A DNA stretch of 24,912 bases, taken from NCBI GenBank assembly GCA_016929795.1, contig JAFGIA010000140.1, positions 1 through 24,912 on the forward strand. The letters are read 5' to 3'. The stretch's first letter is position 1, and each line of letters begins with the position of its first letter. The translations under genes were made by a program, and so were the position numbers. Of this stretch, positions 17,365-24,098 are shown in pieces. This stretch comes from Anaerolineae bacterium. Its GTDB lineage: Bacteria; Chloroflexota; Anaerolineae; JAAYZQ01. Below the pieces are notes generated by a model that made no database searches, was not told the origin of the DNA, and saw nothing but the letters and a program-made list of their open reading frames with translations.

Positions 17365-17397
17365 CCCATCCCCTCCAGTCTATTGCCACTAGAGCAT

Positions 17398-17426
17398 ATT
17401 TTAGCACATTTGTTCTATCCTGTCAA
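17398..17426 (-). promoter_or_regulatory. recA promoter with LexA-box-like operator
   Basis: The minus strand has consensus TTGACA (17426-17421), a 17-bp spacer and TAAAAT (17403-17398). The spacer contains GAAC-AAAT-GTGC (17415-17404), one mismatch from the GAAC-N4-GTTC core of Gram-positive-type SOS boxes, where LexA would block RNA polymerase. Promoter strength is seen in the sequence; LexA control is inference. Confidence 0.75.
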
Positions 17427-17447
17427 GTGGCGGGGCGCACCTTTCTG

Positions 17448-17456
17448 TGATATACT
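17448..17456 (+). promoter_or_regulatory. Extended -10 promoter for the flippase-like gene
   Basis: TGATATACT gives an extended TGn plus TATACT -10. No good -35 lies 17 bp upstream. Transcription would start near 17463, 37 bases before the ATG. It is divergent from the recA promoter. Confidence 0.45.
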
Positions 17457-17499
17457 GCTCGCGTTCACGGTCTTGGCGGACAGAGGAGGCAGGACGGTC

Positions 17500-18558
17500 A
17501 TGGCGGCCGAAACAGCGCAGAGAAAACGCAATCGCACCCTGAGTTGGTTCTTTAACCTCCTGGGCATAGCCTTATTTGGGCTGATCCTCTACCTGGGGGG
17601 TGCCGACGCGTGGCAGCAGATAGTCAATGGCGACTGGGGCTATGCGGCTGCGGCGCTGGCCGTCACAATCGCCTGGAACCTGCTCGCGGCATTCCGTTGG
17701 GCCTCCATCTCGCGCTGGGTGTTGGCAGATGCCGGCCCGCTTCCCTTTCGGTACTATTTCACCTATCACATGATCGGCATGTTCATGGGGCAGGTGGTTC
17801 CGATTACCGTGGGCATGCTGGGCGCGCGGCCCGTGGCGCTCAGCCTGTCACAAGAGGTCTCTCTCAGGCGCTCGGCAGTGGCCGTGCTCCTCGACAAGCT
17901 CTTTGACCTCCTCTTGGCGCTGCTGCTCGTCGGCCCCGTAGCCCTCTACCTGGTTGGCTGGCTGGGATTGACGACCACGCTCGTGCTCATGGTCTGTGCC
18001 GTGATCCTCGGCGCAATCGTGGTCGGCTGGCAGTACGAGCGAGCCATCAGCCTCGCCAGCCGCTTGGGCTCGCGGGCTGCCCACTTTCTCACACGCATCC
18101 CTATGGGTCGCCGGCTCGTGCGCCGCGTGCCCGAACAACTCGAGCGCCTGTCGGAAGAGCAAGTGCTGCCCAACCGCGCGGCCCTCGCCTCCTTCCTGAT
18201 CACGGTCGGGATGTATGCGCTCCTCTCTGCCCGCCTCTACCTCATCTCCCAGGCGATGCGCCTCGGCATTCCCTGGGCACCGCTCATGATGGGGATATCG
18301 GTCACCCAGTTGGCCCTGATCTTTTCCGTCACGCCGGGATCACTCGGATTTCTCGAAGGTGGCTGGGCGGCTGTTCTGAGCCTTGCAGGAGTGAGCCACG
18401 AGCAGTTCCTGGCCTTTGTCATCGGCCGGCGCGTGTACGTGCTCGTCTTTACGGCGCTGTCAACCCTGCTCGCCTTTGGATGGATTCGAGAGAGCCCTGC
18501 GCGCCTCTTCCGCGCCGTCCTCACCACCGCCCGTCGCCCGGCGGCGCAGCAGGGCTAA
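17500..18558 (+). CDS. YbhN/UPF0104 family membrane protein (flippase-like domain)
   Basis: This 352-residue protein has about seven to eight hydrophobic segments and matches the lysylphosphatidylglycerol synthase transmembrane region / UPF0104 family (PF03706). Recognisable features are the first helix LLGIALFGLILYLGG, the segment WNLLAAFRWASISRWVL, the conserved YYFTYHMIGMFMGQVVPITVGMLGARPVAL region and the C-terminal ITQLALIFSVTPGSLGFLEGGWAAVLSLAGV-type motif, of which SVTPGSLGFLEGG is seen here. It has no aminoacyl transferase domain, so it is not an MprF enzyme. Family members are thought to move polyprenyl-linked or other lipids across the membrane. The ATG at 17500 is chosen from the start of similarity and a GGAGG ~10 bases upstream; the frame is open much farther upstream but reads through recA. 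Its stop overlaps the opposing gene by 4 bp. Confidence 0.88.
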   Translation: MAAETAQRKRNRTLSWFFNLLGIALFGLILYLGGADAWQQIVNGDWGYAAAALAVTIAWNLLAAFRWASISRWVLADAGPLPFRYYFTYHMIGMFMGQVVPITVGMLGARPVALSLSQEVSLRRSAVAVLLDKLFDLLLALLLVGPVALYLVGWLGLTTTLVLMVCAVILGAIVVGWQYERAISLASRLGSRAAHFLTRIPMGRRLVRRVPEQLERLSEEQVLPNRAALASFLITVGMYALLSARLYLISQAMRLGIPWAPLMMGISVTQLALIFSVTPGSLGFLEGGWAAVLSLAGVSHEQFLAFVIGRRVYVLVFTALSTLLAFGWIRESPARLFRAVLTTARRPAAQQG

Positions 18559-19421
18559 AAGGGAAGGCCCATCGACATAGTCAGGTAGGCGCGAACCAGC
18601 ACCAACCCCGTCATCTCCAGGATCGCCAGGGCGGCTCCGACGAGCAGCGGCACCGCCGCGTGCCGCCACGTGCGCGCATACCCCTCACGCCCCAGGATGA
18701 TGGTCGCCATCATGCCGTTGATCAGCGTGAGCATCATCACGACCCCTGCCCCACTCAACAGGGCCAGGGGATAAACCAGGAACTCGAGGCCCGACATCAC
18801 AGCCGGGATCGACAGCGCAGCCACAGCCACGATCCCCAACATCTCCCATACATTCTTGATCACGCGCTGGGGAACCGGGTCGTGCCACACGGTAAAGTTC
18901 AAAATGGGCAGCACCAGGATAATCAGCGTCAGCCCATTCCCCAGCCCTGTGGTGAAACGCAGCCAGTTGCGCGGCTCGTACAGGTGAGGCGCGCCCGGGA
19001 AAAAGGTCATGTACGAGTTCAGCCCGTCGAATGCCCACAGCGCACTGAAGGTGAGCATCACCAGGAGGATGCCTGCCGGTGGCATGCGCGAGGCGCGGCG
19101 CCGGCCGTAGAGGAGCATCATCCCCAACCCAACCACAGCGCCCAAAAAGGTGCCCGTGCAGCGCGCGCACAGCGGCATCGGCCTGTCGCCGAGGGAGAAC
19201 GAGCGCTCTGGCAGCCTGTGGCACACGGCATAACCGGCCACGTCCGCCTTGCCCAGCAACGTGTCGGGAGGCAGATCGATCGCCAGGACGATCACCACGA
19301 CTGCCAGTGCCACTGCGACGGCTGCCAGTCGCGCACGAGGCGGGCGCGGCGCCGGCTCCCCGGCCGGCAATGCCGTGCCGGGCAAGGGCTCTTGTGCACC
19401 TCTCCTCCCAGGCTCGGTCAC
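18555..19421 (-). CDS. DUF2085 family membrane protein
   Basis: The protein has 288 residues with about six hydrophobic helices. The DUF2085 (PF09858) signature is clear: CHRLPERSFSLGDRPMPLCARCTGTFLGAVVGL, with the CH, RSF and CARCTG elements at about residues 65-90. The function of the family is unknown; the Cys and His residues could hold a metal (inference). A polar N-terminal region of ~30 residues precedes the first helix. The start is a GTG at 19421, whose bases overlap the TGA stop of the upstream lipoprotein gene (GTGA), implying translational coupling. A frame upstream to 19802 is only the shadow of that gene. The TAG stop at 18557-18555 overlaps the TAA of the converging flippase-like gene by four bases (CTAA). 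Confidence 0.88.
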   Translation of the reverse strand: MTEPGRRGAQEPLPGTALPAGEPAPRPPRARLAAVAVALAVVVIVLAIDLPPDTLLGKADVAGYAVCHRLPERSFSLGDRPMPLCARCTGTFLGAVVGLGMMLLYGRRRASRMPPAGILLVMLTFSALWAFDGLNSYMTFFPGAPHLYEPRNWLRFTTGLGNGLTLIILVLPILNFTVWHDPVPQRVIKNVWEMLGIVAVAALSIPAVMSGLEFLVYPLALLSGAGVVMMLTLINGMMATIILGREGYARTWRHAAVPLLVGAALAILEMTGLVLVRAYLTMSMGLPF

Positions 19422-20836
19422 AGCTCGACCTCGGCCAGGACACGCTCCACCAACTCTACCCCAGGCCCGACCACCAACACGACCCGGCTCCCGGCCCACG
19501 CCAGGGCCGTAACCTCGCCGGGCGTCTCCCACCAGAGCGTGCTCCCTGTCTCGCGCGTTCGCCCGGCCCGGTATTTGGCCTCCGCGTACAATTGGTAGGC
19601 GGCGACAAACTCTTGTACATCCTGCTCGCTGTCCCACGCAGTGACGAACAGGAGGACATCCTCGTCGCCGCGGGCATAGACGGCGTAGCGATCTCCGTCC
19701 CAGCCCCCTGCAGCCATCGTCGCCGTCTGGTCGTCGACAAAACCAGCCAGGTAAAGCTGTGTTTGAAACTCGCCCAGAGAGTCGGCGTCGACCAGCGTCC
19801 ATCCCGATCCGAGTGTGTCGGTCAGCGGCGGCAGGCTCATCACCTCCGGCTCGTCGCCTGCCAGGTACTTTTCCGGGTGGAGGATCTGCTCAGTCGAAAC
19901 AGGTGGGGCCAGGTAGACGGCGTCGACGGCGGCCCACCCTCCCGCCTGGATGGTGGCGACAAACTCGAGACCGGCAACGTAGGGAAAGATCATTGTCTCG
20001 CGCAGGATGGGCGGGGCGGCAGCGAGTGCCTCTTGGCTGCCGGCGGCCTCTCCCCCTTCAAGCGACGCCAGGTCGTCGCTCGTCAACTCGGCCATGTGCC
20101 GCATCAGGTATTCGCTCATCGCCAGCGTGGCGTCACCCTCCACGAGCGCCAGCCGTGCCAGCGCCTGGTCGTCGTCCATCTGCTCGTCGTCTATGAATGT
20201 GTCGAGGTCAAAGTGCTGATCCTGCAGCCCGTGTACGTACTCGTGCGCCAGCGTCAGGCGATCCATCAGGTCAAAGTCGTCGTCGGTCACGACAAAAAAG
20301 GTGTCAAGCTCGTCGTCATACATCCCAAGGACCTGTTCGGTGTACAGGTCAAGCAAGGCCTGGCGCAGGTCGAAATCGGCGGGGACAAAATCAAAAGCGG
20401 CCATCACCCGCACGTCGGCGGCTACCTCTTCTGGTGGGTACTCGGCGTCAAACTCGTCAATCAGGTACTCTGCCAGCTCCTGGCGCGCCATGATCGTGCG
20501 CGTGATATCTGCCGTCGCATCCAGCCCGCGGAACTGCTCTACCTCCCACTCGATCTGGATCATCTCACGCTCGAGGTGAGCGGGGAGAGCCCCCACCTCA
20601 GACGCTTCGGTCGGTATAGATGCCGGCGGCAGAGTGGGCACCAGGGTAGGCGTCGCAGCCGGCGTGCTCGTGTCAGTCGGGGCAGGAGACGTGGTGCAAA
20701 GTGGGGTTGCAACCAGGGCCGCAGTTACGGCCGCAGCCACAGGCGTAGACGTGGGATCTATTGGCGTGTCCTGGCCGCCACAAGCGACAACTCCCAGGAA
20801 CATCATGAACAGCAGTACCAAGCGGCGAACCTTCAT
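19418..20836 (-). CDS. Zincin-like lipoprotein (HExxH ... EGDA)
   Basis: The protein has 472 residues. A lipoprotein signal peptide ends LGVVAC, with Cys19 the probable lipidated residue, followed by a Thr/Pro/Ala linker to ~80. The metal motif is HEYVHGLQDQHFDL with His198, Glu199 and His202. A second conserved motif ALVEGDATLAM places Glu234 32 residues later, as in bacterial metallopeptidase-like proteins with HExxH-ALQDQHF and EGDA motifs. Such a spacing fits a gluzincin, but no activity is proven for this family. The C-terminal half holds a mixed alpha/beta region (MMSLPPLTDTLGSGW, FVTAWDSEQDVQEFVAAYQLY). The ATG at 20836 has GTGAGGT about 9 bases upstream. The terminator of the previous gene precedes it and no clear promoter was found in the 43-bp remainder. 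It is coupled to DUF2085. Confidence 0.85.
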   Translation of the reverse strand: MKVRRLVLLFMMFLGVVACGGQDTPIDPTSTPVAAAVTAALVATPLCTTSPAPTDTSTPAATPTLVPTLPPASIPTEASEVGALPAHLEREMIQIEWEVEQFRGLDATADITRTIMARQELAEYLIDEFDAEYPPEEVAADVRVMAAFDFVPADFDLRQALLDLYTEQVLGMYDDELDTFFVVTDDDFDLMDRLTLAHEYVHGLQDQHFDLDTFIDDEQMDDDQALARLALVEGDATLAMSEYLMRHMAELTSDDLASLEGGEAAGSQEALAAAPPILRETMIFPYVAGLEFVATIQAGGWAAVDAVYLAPPVSTEQILHPEKYLAGDEPEVMSLPPLTDTLGSGWTLVDADSLGEFQTQLYLAGFVDDQTATMAAGGWDGDRYAVYARGDEDVLLFVTAWDSEQDVQEFVAAYQLYAEAKYRAGRTRETGSTLWWETPGEVTALAWAGSRVVLVVGPGVELVERVLAEVEL

Positions 20837-20879
20837 CTCTCAAACCTCACGAAAGGGGTCCCCTGGCTTTCAAGAGATC

Positions 20880-20917
20880 AAAAAAGGCGCGGCGCTTCTG
20901 CTTCCTGCGCCGCGCCG
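20880..20917 (-). terminator. Strong intrinsic terminator after the double-zinc-ribbon gene
   Basis: Perfect 10-bp GC arms GGCGCGGCGC (20887-20896) and GCGCCGCGCC (20908-20917) enclose an 11-base loop. On the minus strand seven T follow (20886-20880), then GATC. It starts 12 bp after the stop codon. Confidence 0.95.
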
Positions 20918-20928
20918 CGAGTAATCAG

Positions 20929-21603
20929 TCACTCCAGATCAAAAGGGCGCGGTTCTGTTCCACCTTCGTCCTGGCCATCCTCGTCGTCGCCGTAGAGGGG
21001 GGGCACCGTCGGGCGATCAAACGATTCCTCATCCTGCGCTGCGTCCCGTGGCCCCGCCAGCGAGGCTGGGGTGCGCCGGCCCAGGCGCGGCGACTCGTGC
21101 TCCATAGCGAGGGCCACGGCCTCTGGCGGCGACGGCGCTGCCTTCACCGCCGTCTGCACCGCCCCACAGTAGGGGCACAAGTTCCAGCGCAAGTGAAGCA
21201 GGCGGCCACATGCAGGGCACGCCTTTTTCAGGCGCGTGTGGCACGTGGGGCAGATGAGAAACTCTTCTTCGATCCGCCGGTTGCACCCGGGACAGGCCAG
21301 GCGCTCCTCGATGCCCTGCAACAGCGCCTCTTCCTCCAGCGACCGCTCATACACCTCGGCCAGCGTCTCTCGCGGCCGCAGCAGCATGTAGAGGGCGAGG
21401 CCGGGCAGTGGAAAAAGCGGGAAAAAGACCAGCACCATGAGCGTCGCCAGGATCTGGGCAAAGATGTCGCGCGAGCGCGACCGGATGTCTCGAAAGGTCC
21501 AGATCACGATGCTGATCCACATCGCAGTCATGAATGCGGCCAGCAGCGCCGCAAACATGATCACGAACGGTTGTATTGTCCTCAATATCTGTTCAAAGTC
21601 CAT
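20929..21603 (-). CDS. Membrane protein with double zinc ribbon
   Basis: This 224-residue protein has two N-terminal hydrophobic helices (IQPFVIMFAALLAAFMTAMWISIVIWTF, and QILATLMVLVFFPLFPLPGLALYMLL) ending near residue 75. A charged helix (RETLAEVYERSLEEEALLQGIEERL) leads to four CxxC pairs, CPGC, CPTC, CPAC and CPYC, at ~100-150, enough for two zinc sites of the double-zinc-ribbon type. The last ~70 residues are Pro/Glu/Asp-rich and probably disordered. The function is unknown; a scaffold or nucleic-acid-binding role at the membrane is only a guess. The ATG at 21603 is chosen because the promoter at 21639-21667 would start transcription near 21632, leaving a TTG at 21627 almost without leader. 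GGAGGAG lies 12 bases upstream. A strong terminator follows, so the gene is monocistronic. Confidence 0.8.
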   Translation of the reverse strand: MDFEQILRTIQPFVIMFAALLAAFMTAMWISIVIWTFRDIRSRSRDIFAQILATLMVLVFFPLFPLPGLALYMLLRPRETLAEVYERSLEEEALLQGIEERLACPGCNRRIEEEFLICPTCHTRLKKACPACGRLLHLRWNLCPYCGAVQTAVKAAPSPPEAVALAMEHESPRLGRRTPASLAGPRDAAQDEESFDRPTVPPLYGDDEDGQDEGGTEPRPFDLE

Positions 21604-21638
21604 CCTATCGCCAGGCTCCTCCGTCAAAGCTGGCGCCG

Positions 21639-21667
21639 ATTATACCACTTACGCCGGAAAGGGACAA
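21639..21667 (-). promoter_or_regulatory. Strong promoter for the double-zinc-ribbon gene
   Basis: The minus strand has TTGTCC (21667-21662), a 17-bp spacer and perfect TATAAT (21644-21639). Transcription should start near 21632, giving a leader of about 29 bases to the ATG at 21603. Confidence 0.8.
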
Positions 21668-21689
21668 GTAACAGGGGGCAAGTCACAAG

Positions 21690-23342
21690 TCACCTGCGGT
21701 AGACAGATCTCAGGTCCGGGTAGGAACGGATGGTATGCTGCTCGATGCTCCACACGCCAGTGGCAAAACGCTCAATGAAGTAACGATCGTGGACGATGGC
21801 CAGGATCGTCCCGTCAAAGGCCGTCAACGCCTGCTCAAAGCGGGTGCGCGATGGGATGTCGAGGTGGTTGATCGGCTCGTCGAGGAGCAGGAAATTGCAT
21901 CCTTGCGCCACCAGCCGGGCCAGGGCGAGGCGTGCCCGCTCGCCAAAGCTAAGGCTGGCGATAGAGTGAAACACCTCGTCGCCGGCAAAGAGAAAGTAGT
22001 GCAGGAAGGAACGCACCGCCGTCTGGTCCATCGCCGCCACCGCGCGGATCGTGTCATACGGCGTGCTATCCGGGTCGAGATTCTCCTGCTCCTGGGCATA
22101 ATATCCCAGGCGCACCCCCGCACCCAGGCGCACGCGCCCGGCGGTCGGCTCCAGCTCGCCCTGGATCAGGCGGGCCAGCGTCGTCTTGCCCGAGCCGTTC
22201 GGGCCGATCAAAGCCAGGCGCTCGCCCGCGCGCAACGTCAGAGTCACATCCTCGAACAACACGTGATCGCCAAAGCCCATACTCAAGTCTTCCAGGTGGA
22301 GCACGTCGCGCCCCGTCGGCGGCGCGCTACCGAACTCGAGCTTGATCTGCCAGCTTCGCTCCGGCCTGTCGATCCGCTCGTTCGAGTCGAGCAGCCGCTC
22401 CAACCGTCGCTGCTGGATCACGGCCTTGTGCGCGATGCCCATGGCGATCTTGCGCGGCCCAAAGTCGATCGTGCCCAGCTCGATCGAGCGCGCATACTCT
22501 TTGCGCGCGGCGATGGTACCGCGCATGCGCGCGATAAACTCCTGCTGATCCTGGTAGGCAGCCCACTGGCGCTCCCACGCCCGCTCCTTGGCCTCCAGGT
22601 ACGCGGTATAGCTGCCTGGATACTCGGCCACCGTCCTCGCCAACGGATCGAGGTCGAGGATGCTGTCCACCGTCCTGTCCAAAAGTGCGCGGTCGTGCGA
22701 CACGATAATGACCGCGCCCTGAAAGTCGTCCAGGTACGACTCGAGCCATTCCAGCGCCTCGATGTCAAGGTGGTTCGTCGGCTCGTCGAGCAGGAGCAGA
22801 TCTGGGTTCGCCAGGAGCAGGCGGGCCAGCCCAAGGCGCGTCTTTTGCCCCCCGCTCAGAATATCCACCGGTGTGCCCTGGTCAAGATGGCGCAGTTCGA
22901 GCCCGTCGAGCACCTCATCGCCGCGCGCCTGCTGCCTGTAGCCGCCCAGGCGCTCGAACGTCTCGAGCGCTGCATCGTACTCGGCCATCAGGCATTCCAG
23001 ATCGTCTCCCGTGGCAGTCGCCATCCGCTCCGCGGCCCTCTCCAGGCGCCGCTCCGCCTCGGCCAGGCCTGCCACCGCGGCCTTGAGCACATCCCCCACC
23101 GTCTCGCCCGGGGCATACTCGAGCGCCTGGGCCAGGTAGCCGCTGCGCGCCCCCCCGGGCGATAGCCACACGCTGCCGGCATCGGGTACCACTTCGCCGA
23201 GGATGATCTTGAGCAGGGTCGTCTTGCCGCAGCCGTTTGGCCCCACCAGCCCGGCGCACTCGCCGCGGTTGACGGTGAACGACACCTTTTCAAAGAGTAG
23301 ATTGTCGCCAAACGATTTGGCTACGTTGCTGACTGATAACAT
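21690..23342 (-). CDS. ABC-F family ATPase (ribosome-associated, possible antibiotic-resistance type)
   Basis: This 550-residue soluble protein has two ABC domains in tandem and no membrane segments, the ABC-F layout. Domain 1 has Walker A GPNGCGKTT (34-42), signature LSGGQKTRLGLARLLL and Walker B LLLLDEPTNHLDI. Domain 2 has GPNGSGKTT, LSFGERARLALARLVAQG and LLLDEPINHLDI. Between them is the ~80-residue linker (P-site tRNA interaction motif) with ERAWERQWAAYQDQQEFIARMR. ABC-F proteins bind the ribosomal E site; some act in translation control and some dislodge ribosome-targeting antibiotics. The linker is of ordinary length, so it does not by itself separate these classes. The ATG at 23342 has GGGGGTG ~5 bases upstream and starts at the conserved LSVSNVAKSFG; upstream in-frame codons lack support. 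The upstream leader peptide and terminator argue for drug- or stress-induced attenuation. Confidence 0.93.
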   Translation of the reverse strand: MLSVSNVAKSFGDNLLFEKVSFTVNRGECAGLVGPNGCGKTTLLKIILGEVVPDAGSVWLSPGGARSGYLAQALEYAPGETVGDVLKAAVAGLAEAERRLERAAERMATATGDDLECLMAEYDAALETFERLGGYRQQARGDEVLDGLELRHLDQGTPVDILSGGQKTRLGLARLLLANPDLLLLDEPTNHLDIEALEWLESYLDDFQGAVIIVSHDRALLDRTVDSILDLDPLARTVAEYPGSYTAYLEAKERAWERQWAAYQDQQEFIARMRGTIAARKEYARSIELGTIDFGPRKIAMGIAHKAVIQQRRLERLLDSNERIDRPERSWQIKLEFGSAPPTGRDVLHLEDLSMGFGDHVLFEDVTLTLRAGERLALIGPNGSGKTTLARLIQGELEPTAGRVRLGAGVRLGYYAQEQENLDPDSTPYDTIRAVAAMDQTAVRSFLHYFLFAGDEVFHSIASLSFGERARLALARLVAQGCNFLLLDEPINHLDIPSRTRFEQALTAFDGTILAIVHDRYFIERFATGVWSIEQHTIRSYPDLRSVYRR

Positions 23343-23434
23343 TTCAACACCCCCATCGTCGCCGGGGTGCCCCCTGCCCACGGATCTCTCTGATCCTGGC
23401 AACTGTCTCTCAACAGGCGCCAGCCAGAACGATC

Positions 23435-23467
23435 AAAAAAGCCGTGGGCGTCGAGTGCACCCACGGC
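23435..23467 (-). terminator. Attenuator terminator between leader peptide and ABC-F gene
   Basis: The 8-bp arms GCCGTGGG (23441-23448) and CCCACGGC (23460-23467) enclose an 11-base loop, followed on the minus strand by six T (23440-23435) and GATC. It lies 29 bases after the leader-peptide stop and ~93 bases before the ABC-F ATG, so default transcription should end before the gene. Confidence 0.88.
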
Positions 23468-23488
23468 CGGATTATCACAATACAAACA

Positions 23489-23503
23489 GTCGGTATTACC
23501 GAT
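23489..23503 (-). promoter_or_regulatory. Small hairpin over the leader-peptide stop codon
   Basis: The transcript segment TCGGT-AAT-ACCGA forms a 5-bp stem that contains the TAA stop of the leader peptide. A ribosome at the end of the leader would melt it, making it a candidate switch element in the attenuator. Pairing with the terminator arm was not clear by eye. Confidence 0.45.
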
Positions 23504-23552
23504 CACCCGATGCACCACAAACGCCTGCAGCGCGTGCTCGGTTGTGTGTCAT
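23496..23552 (-). CDS. 18-residue leader peptide upstream of the ABC-F gene
   Basis: The minus strand carries ATG at 23552-23550, read as MTHNRARAAGVCGASGDR and closed by TAA at 23498-23496. The Shine-Dalgarno AGGAGGT (23565-23559) is perfect and placed 7 bases before the ATG. The predicted transcription start is about 22 bases upstream of the ATG. Such short, well-translated frames followed by a terminator precede many inducible ABC-F resistance genes, where drug-stalled ribosomes on the leader permit read-through. Here the evidence is structural only. Three arginine/alanine-rich codons in the middle (RARAA) could be the stalling zone, which is a guess. Confidence 0.75.
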   Translation of the reverse strand: MTHNRARAAGVCGASGDR

Positions 23553-23580
23553 CGGCTCACCTCCTGTCAGAATTGCCACG

Positions 23581-23609
23581 ATTATAGACCGAAAGCGGCT
23601 CCGTGTCAA
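23581..23609 (-). promoter_or_regulatory. Consensus promoter of the ABC-F leader
   Basis: The minus strand has TTGACA (23609-23604), exactly 17 bp, then TATAAT (23586-23581): both hexamers are perfect sigma-70 consensus. Transcription should start near 23574. This is the best promoter in the window. Confidence 0.93.
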
Positions 23610-23611
23610 AC

Positions 23612-23631
23612 CTGTACAATATGTTGGACAG
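23612..23631. promoter_or_regulatory. Operator-like inverted repeat next to the ABC-F promoter
   Basis: CTGTACAATATGTTGGACAG is an imperfect inverted repeat of two 10-base halves matching at eight positions (CTGT-x-CAA-x-A type). It abuts the -35 element from upstream, the position of an activator or repressor site. No regulator gene is nearby. Confidence 0.4.
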
Positions 23632-23700
23632 TTTGAATCATTGCATCGCCGGCAATCACTGAACCCACCCACTCAGTCCCTGCGGTGATTAGGTGATTCT

Positions 23701-23782
23701 AGTATCATCTCAATAAAGGGGGGGAATTGGGGTGTGTGCGGTGCCCGCACACACCCCAATTCCCGATTATTGAGCAGATACT
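23701..23782. repeat. 82-bp near-perfect palindromic element
   Basis: Perfect 20-bp arms (23722-23741 and 23745-23764) enclose a 3-base loop TGC. The pairing continues outward with CTCAATAA (23709-23716) to TTATTGAG (23767-23774) and AGTATC (23701-23706) to GATACT (23777-23782), with only short internal mismatches. It lies 10 bp downstream of the small gene at 23793 and upstream of the ABC-F control region. It could act as a transcription terminator or block, but T-tracts are short on both strands. It could equally be a non-autonomous palindromic repeat element. Between it and the operator (23632-23700) nothing else was recognised. Confidence 0.9.
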
Positions 23783-23792
23783 GATTCTAACA

Positions 23793-24098
23793 TCACACAT
23801 GTCTCAGATTCGGATCGTCGCGGATGTAGGCCAATGCCTGGCCGAGGTAGGGGAGCTGAGGCAGCCTGTGCCACTCACGCAGCAGGTGGTACACGGGAGA
23901 GGTCAGCAGACGGCATACATCGACCACCTCCCGCCACTCAGCGCGCCGCACCTCTTCCACTGTCTCTTGCGTGGGCAACACGCCAAAGTCCCATGCGCCA
24001 CACAGCCGCACGACAAAGTCCACACGATCCGCCAGCGTCGCGAGCCGGTCGGGCGGCTCGCGATCCGGGTAGAGCGATCCGTCAATCCACGAGGGCAT
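23793..24098 (-). CDS. Small protein of unknown function, partner of the AbiEii-like gene
   Basis: This 101-residue protein is not recognised. It is soluble, Trp/Arg/Asp-rich, beginning MPSWIDGSLYPDREPPDRL and ending YLGQALAYIRDDPNLRHV, with likely helices in the middle (QETVEEVRRAEWREVVDVCRLL). The ATG at 24098 is chosen because it overlaps the last 17 bases of the AbiEii-like gene, a typical coupled junction. An upstream extension to 24158 reads inside that gene. By position it could be a cognate antitoxin or accessory of the nucleotidyltransferase, although it does not resemble the usual AbiEi winged-helix antitoxin, which is normally encoded first. Confidence 0.65.
   Translation of the reverse strand: MPSWIDGSLYPDREPPDRLATLADRVDFVVRLCGAWDFGVLPTQETVEEVRRAEWREVVDVCRLLTSPVYHLLREWHRLPQLPYLGQALAYIRDDPNLRHV

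Noticed and set aside
19079..20995. A 638-codon plus-strand frame opposite DUF2085 and the lipoprotein gene.
   Set aside because: Its composition (Arg, Gln, His-rich) is that of an antisense shadow in GC-rich DNA; the minus-strand genes carry signal peptide, HExxH and DUF2085 motifs.
21735..23165. A 476-codon plus-strand frame opposite the ABC-F gene.
   Set aside because: It mirrors the two ABC domains on the other strand and shows no motif of its own.
23321..23518. A 65-codon minus-strand frame spanning the attenuator.
   Set aside because: It starts with a GTG without a Shine-Dalgarno, overlaps the leader peptide and runs through the terminator; the 18-codon leader has a perfect ribosome site.
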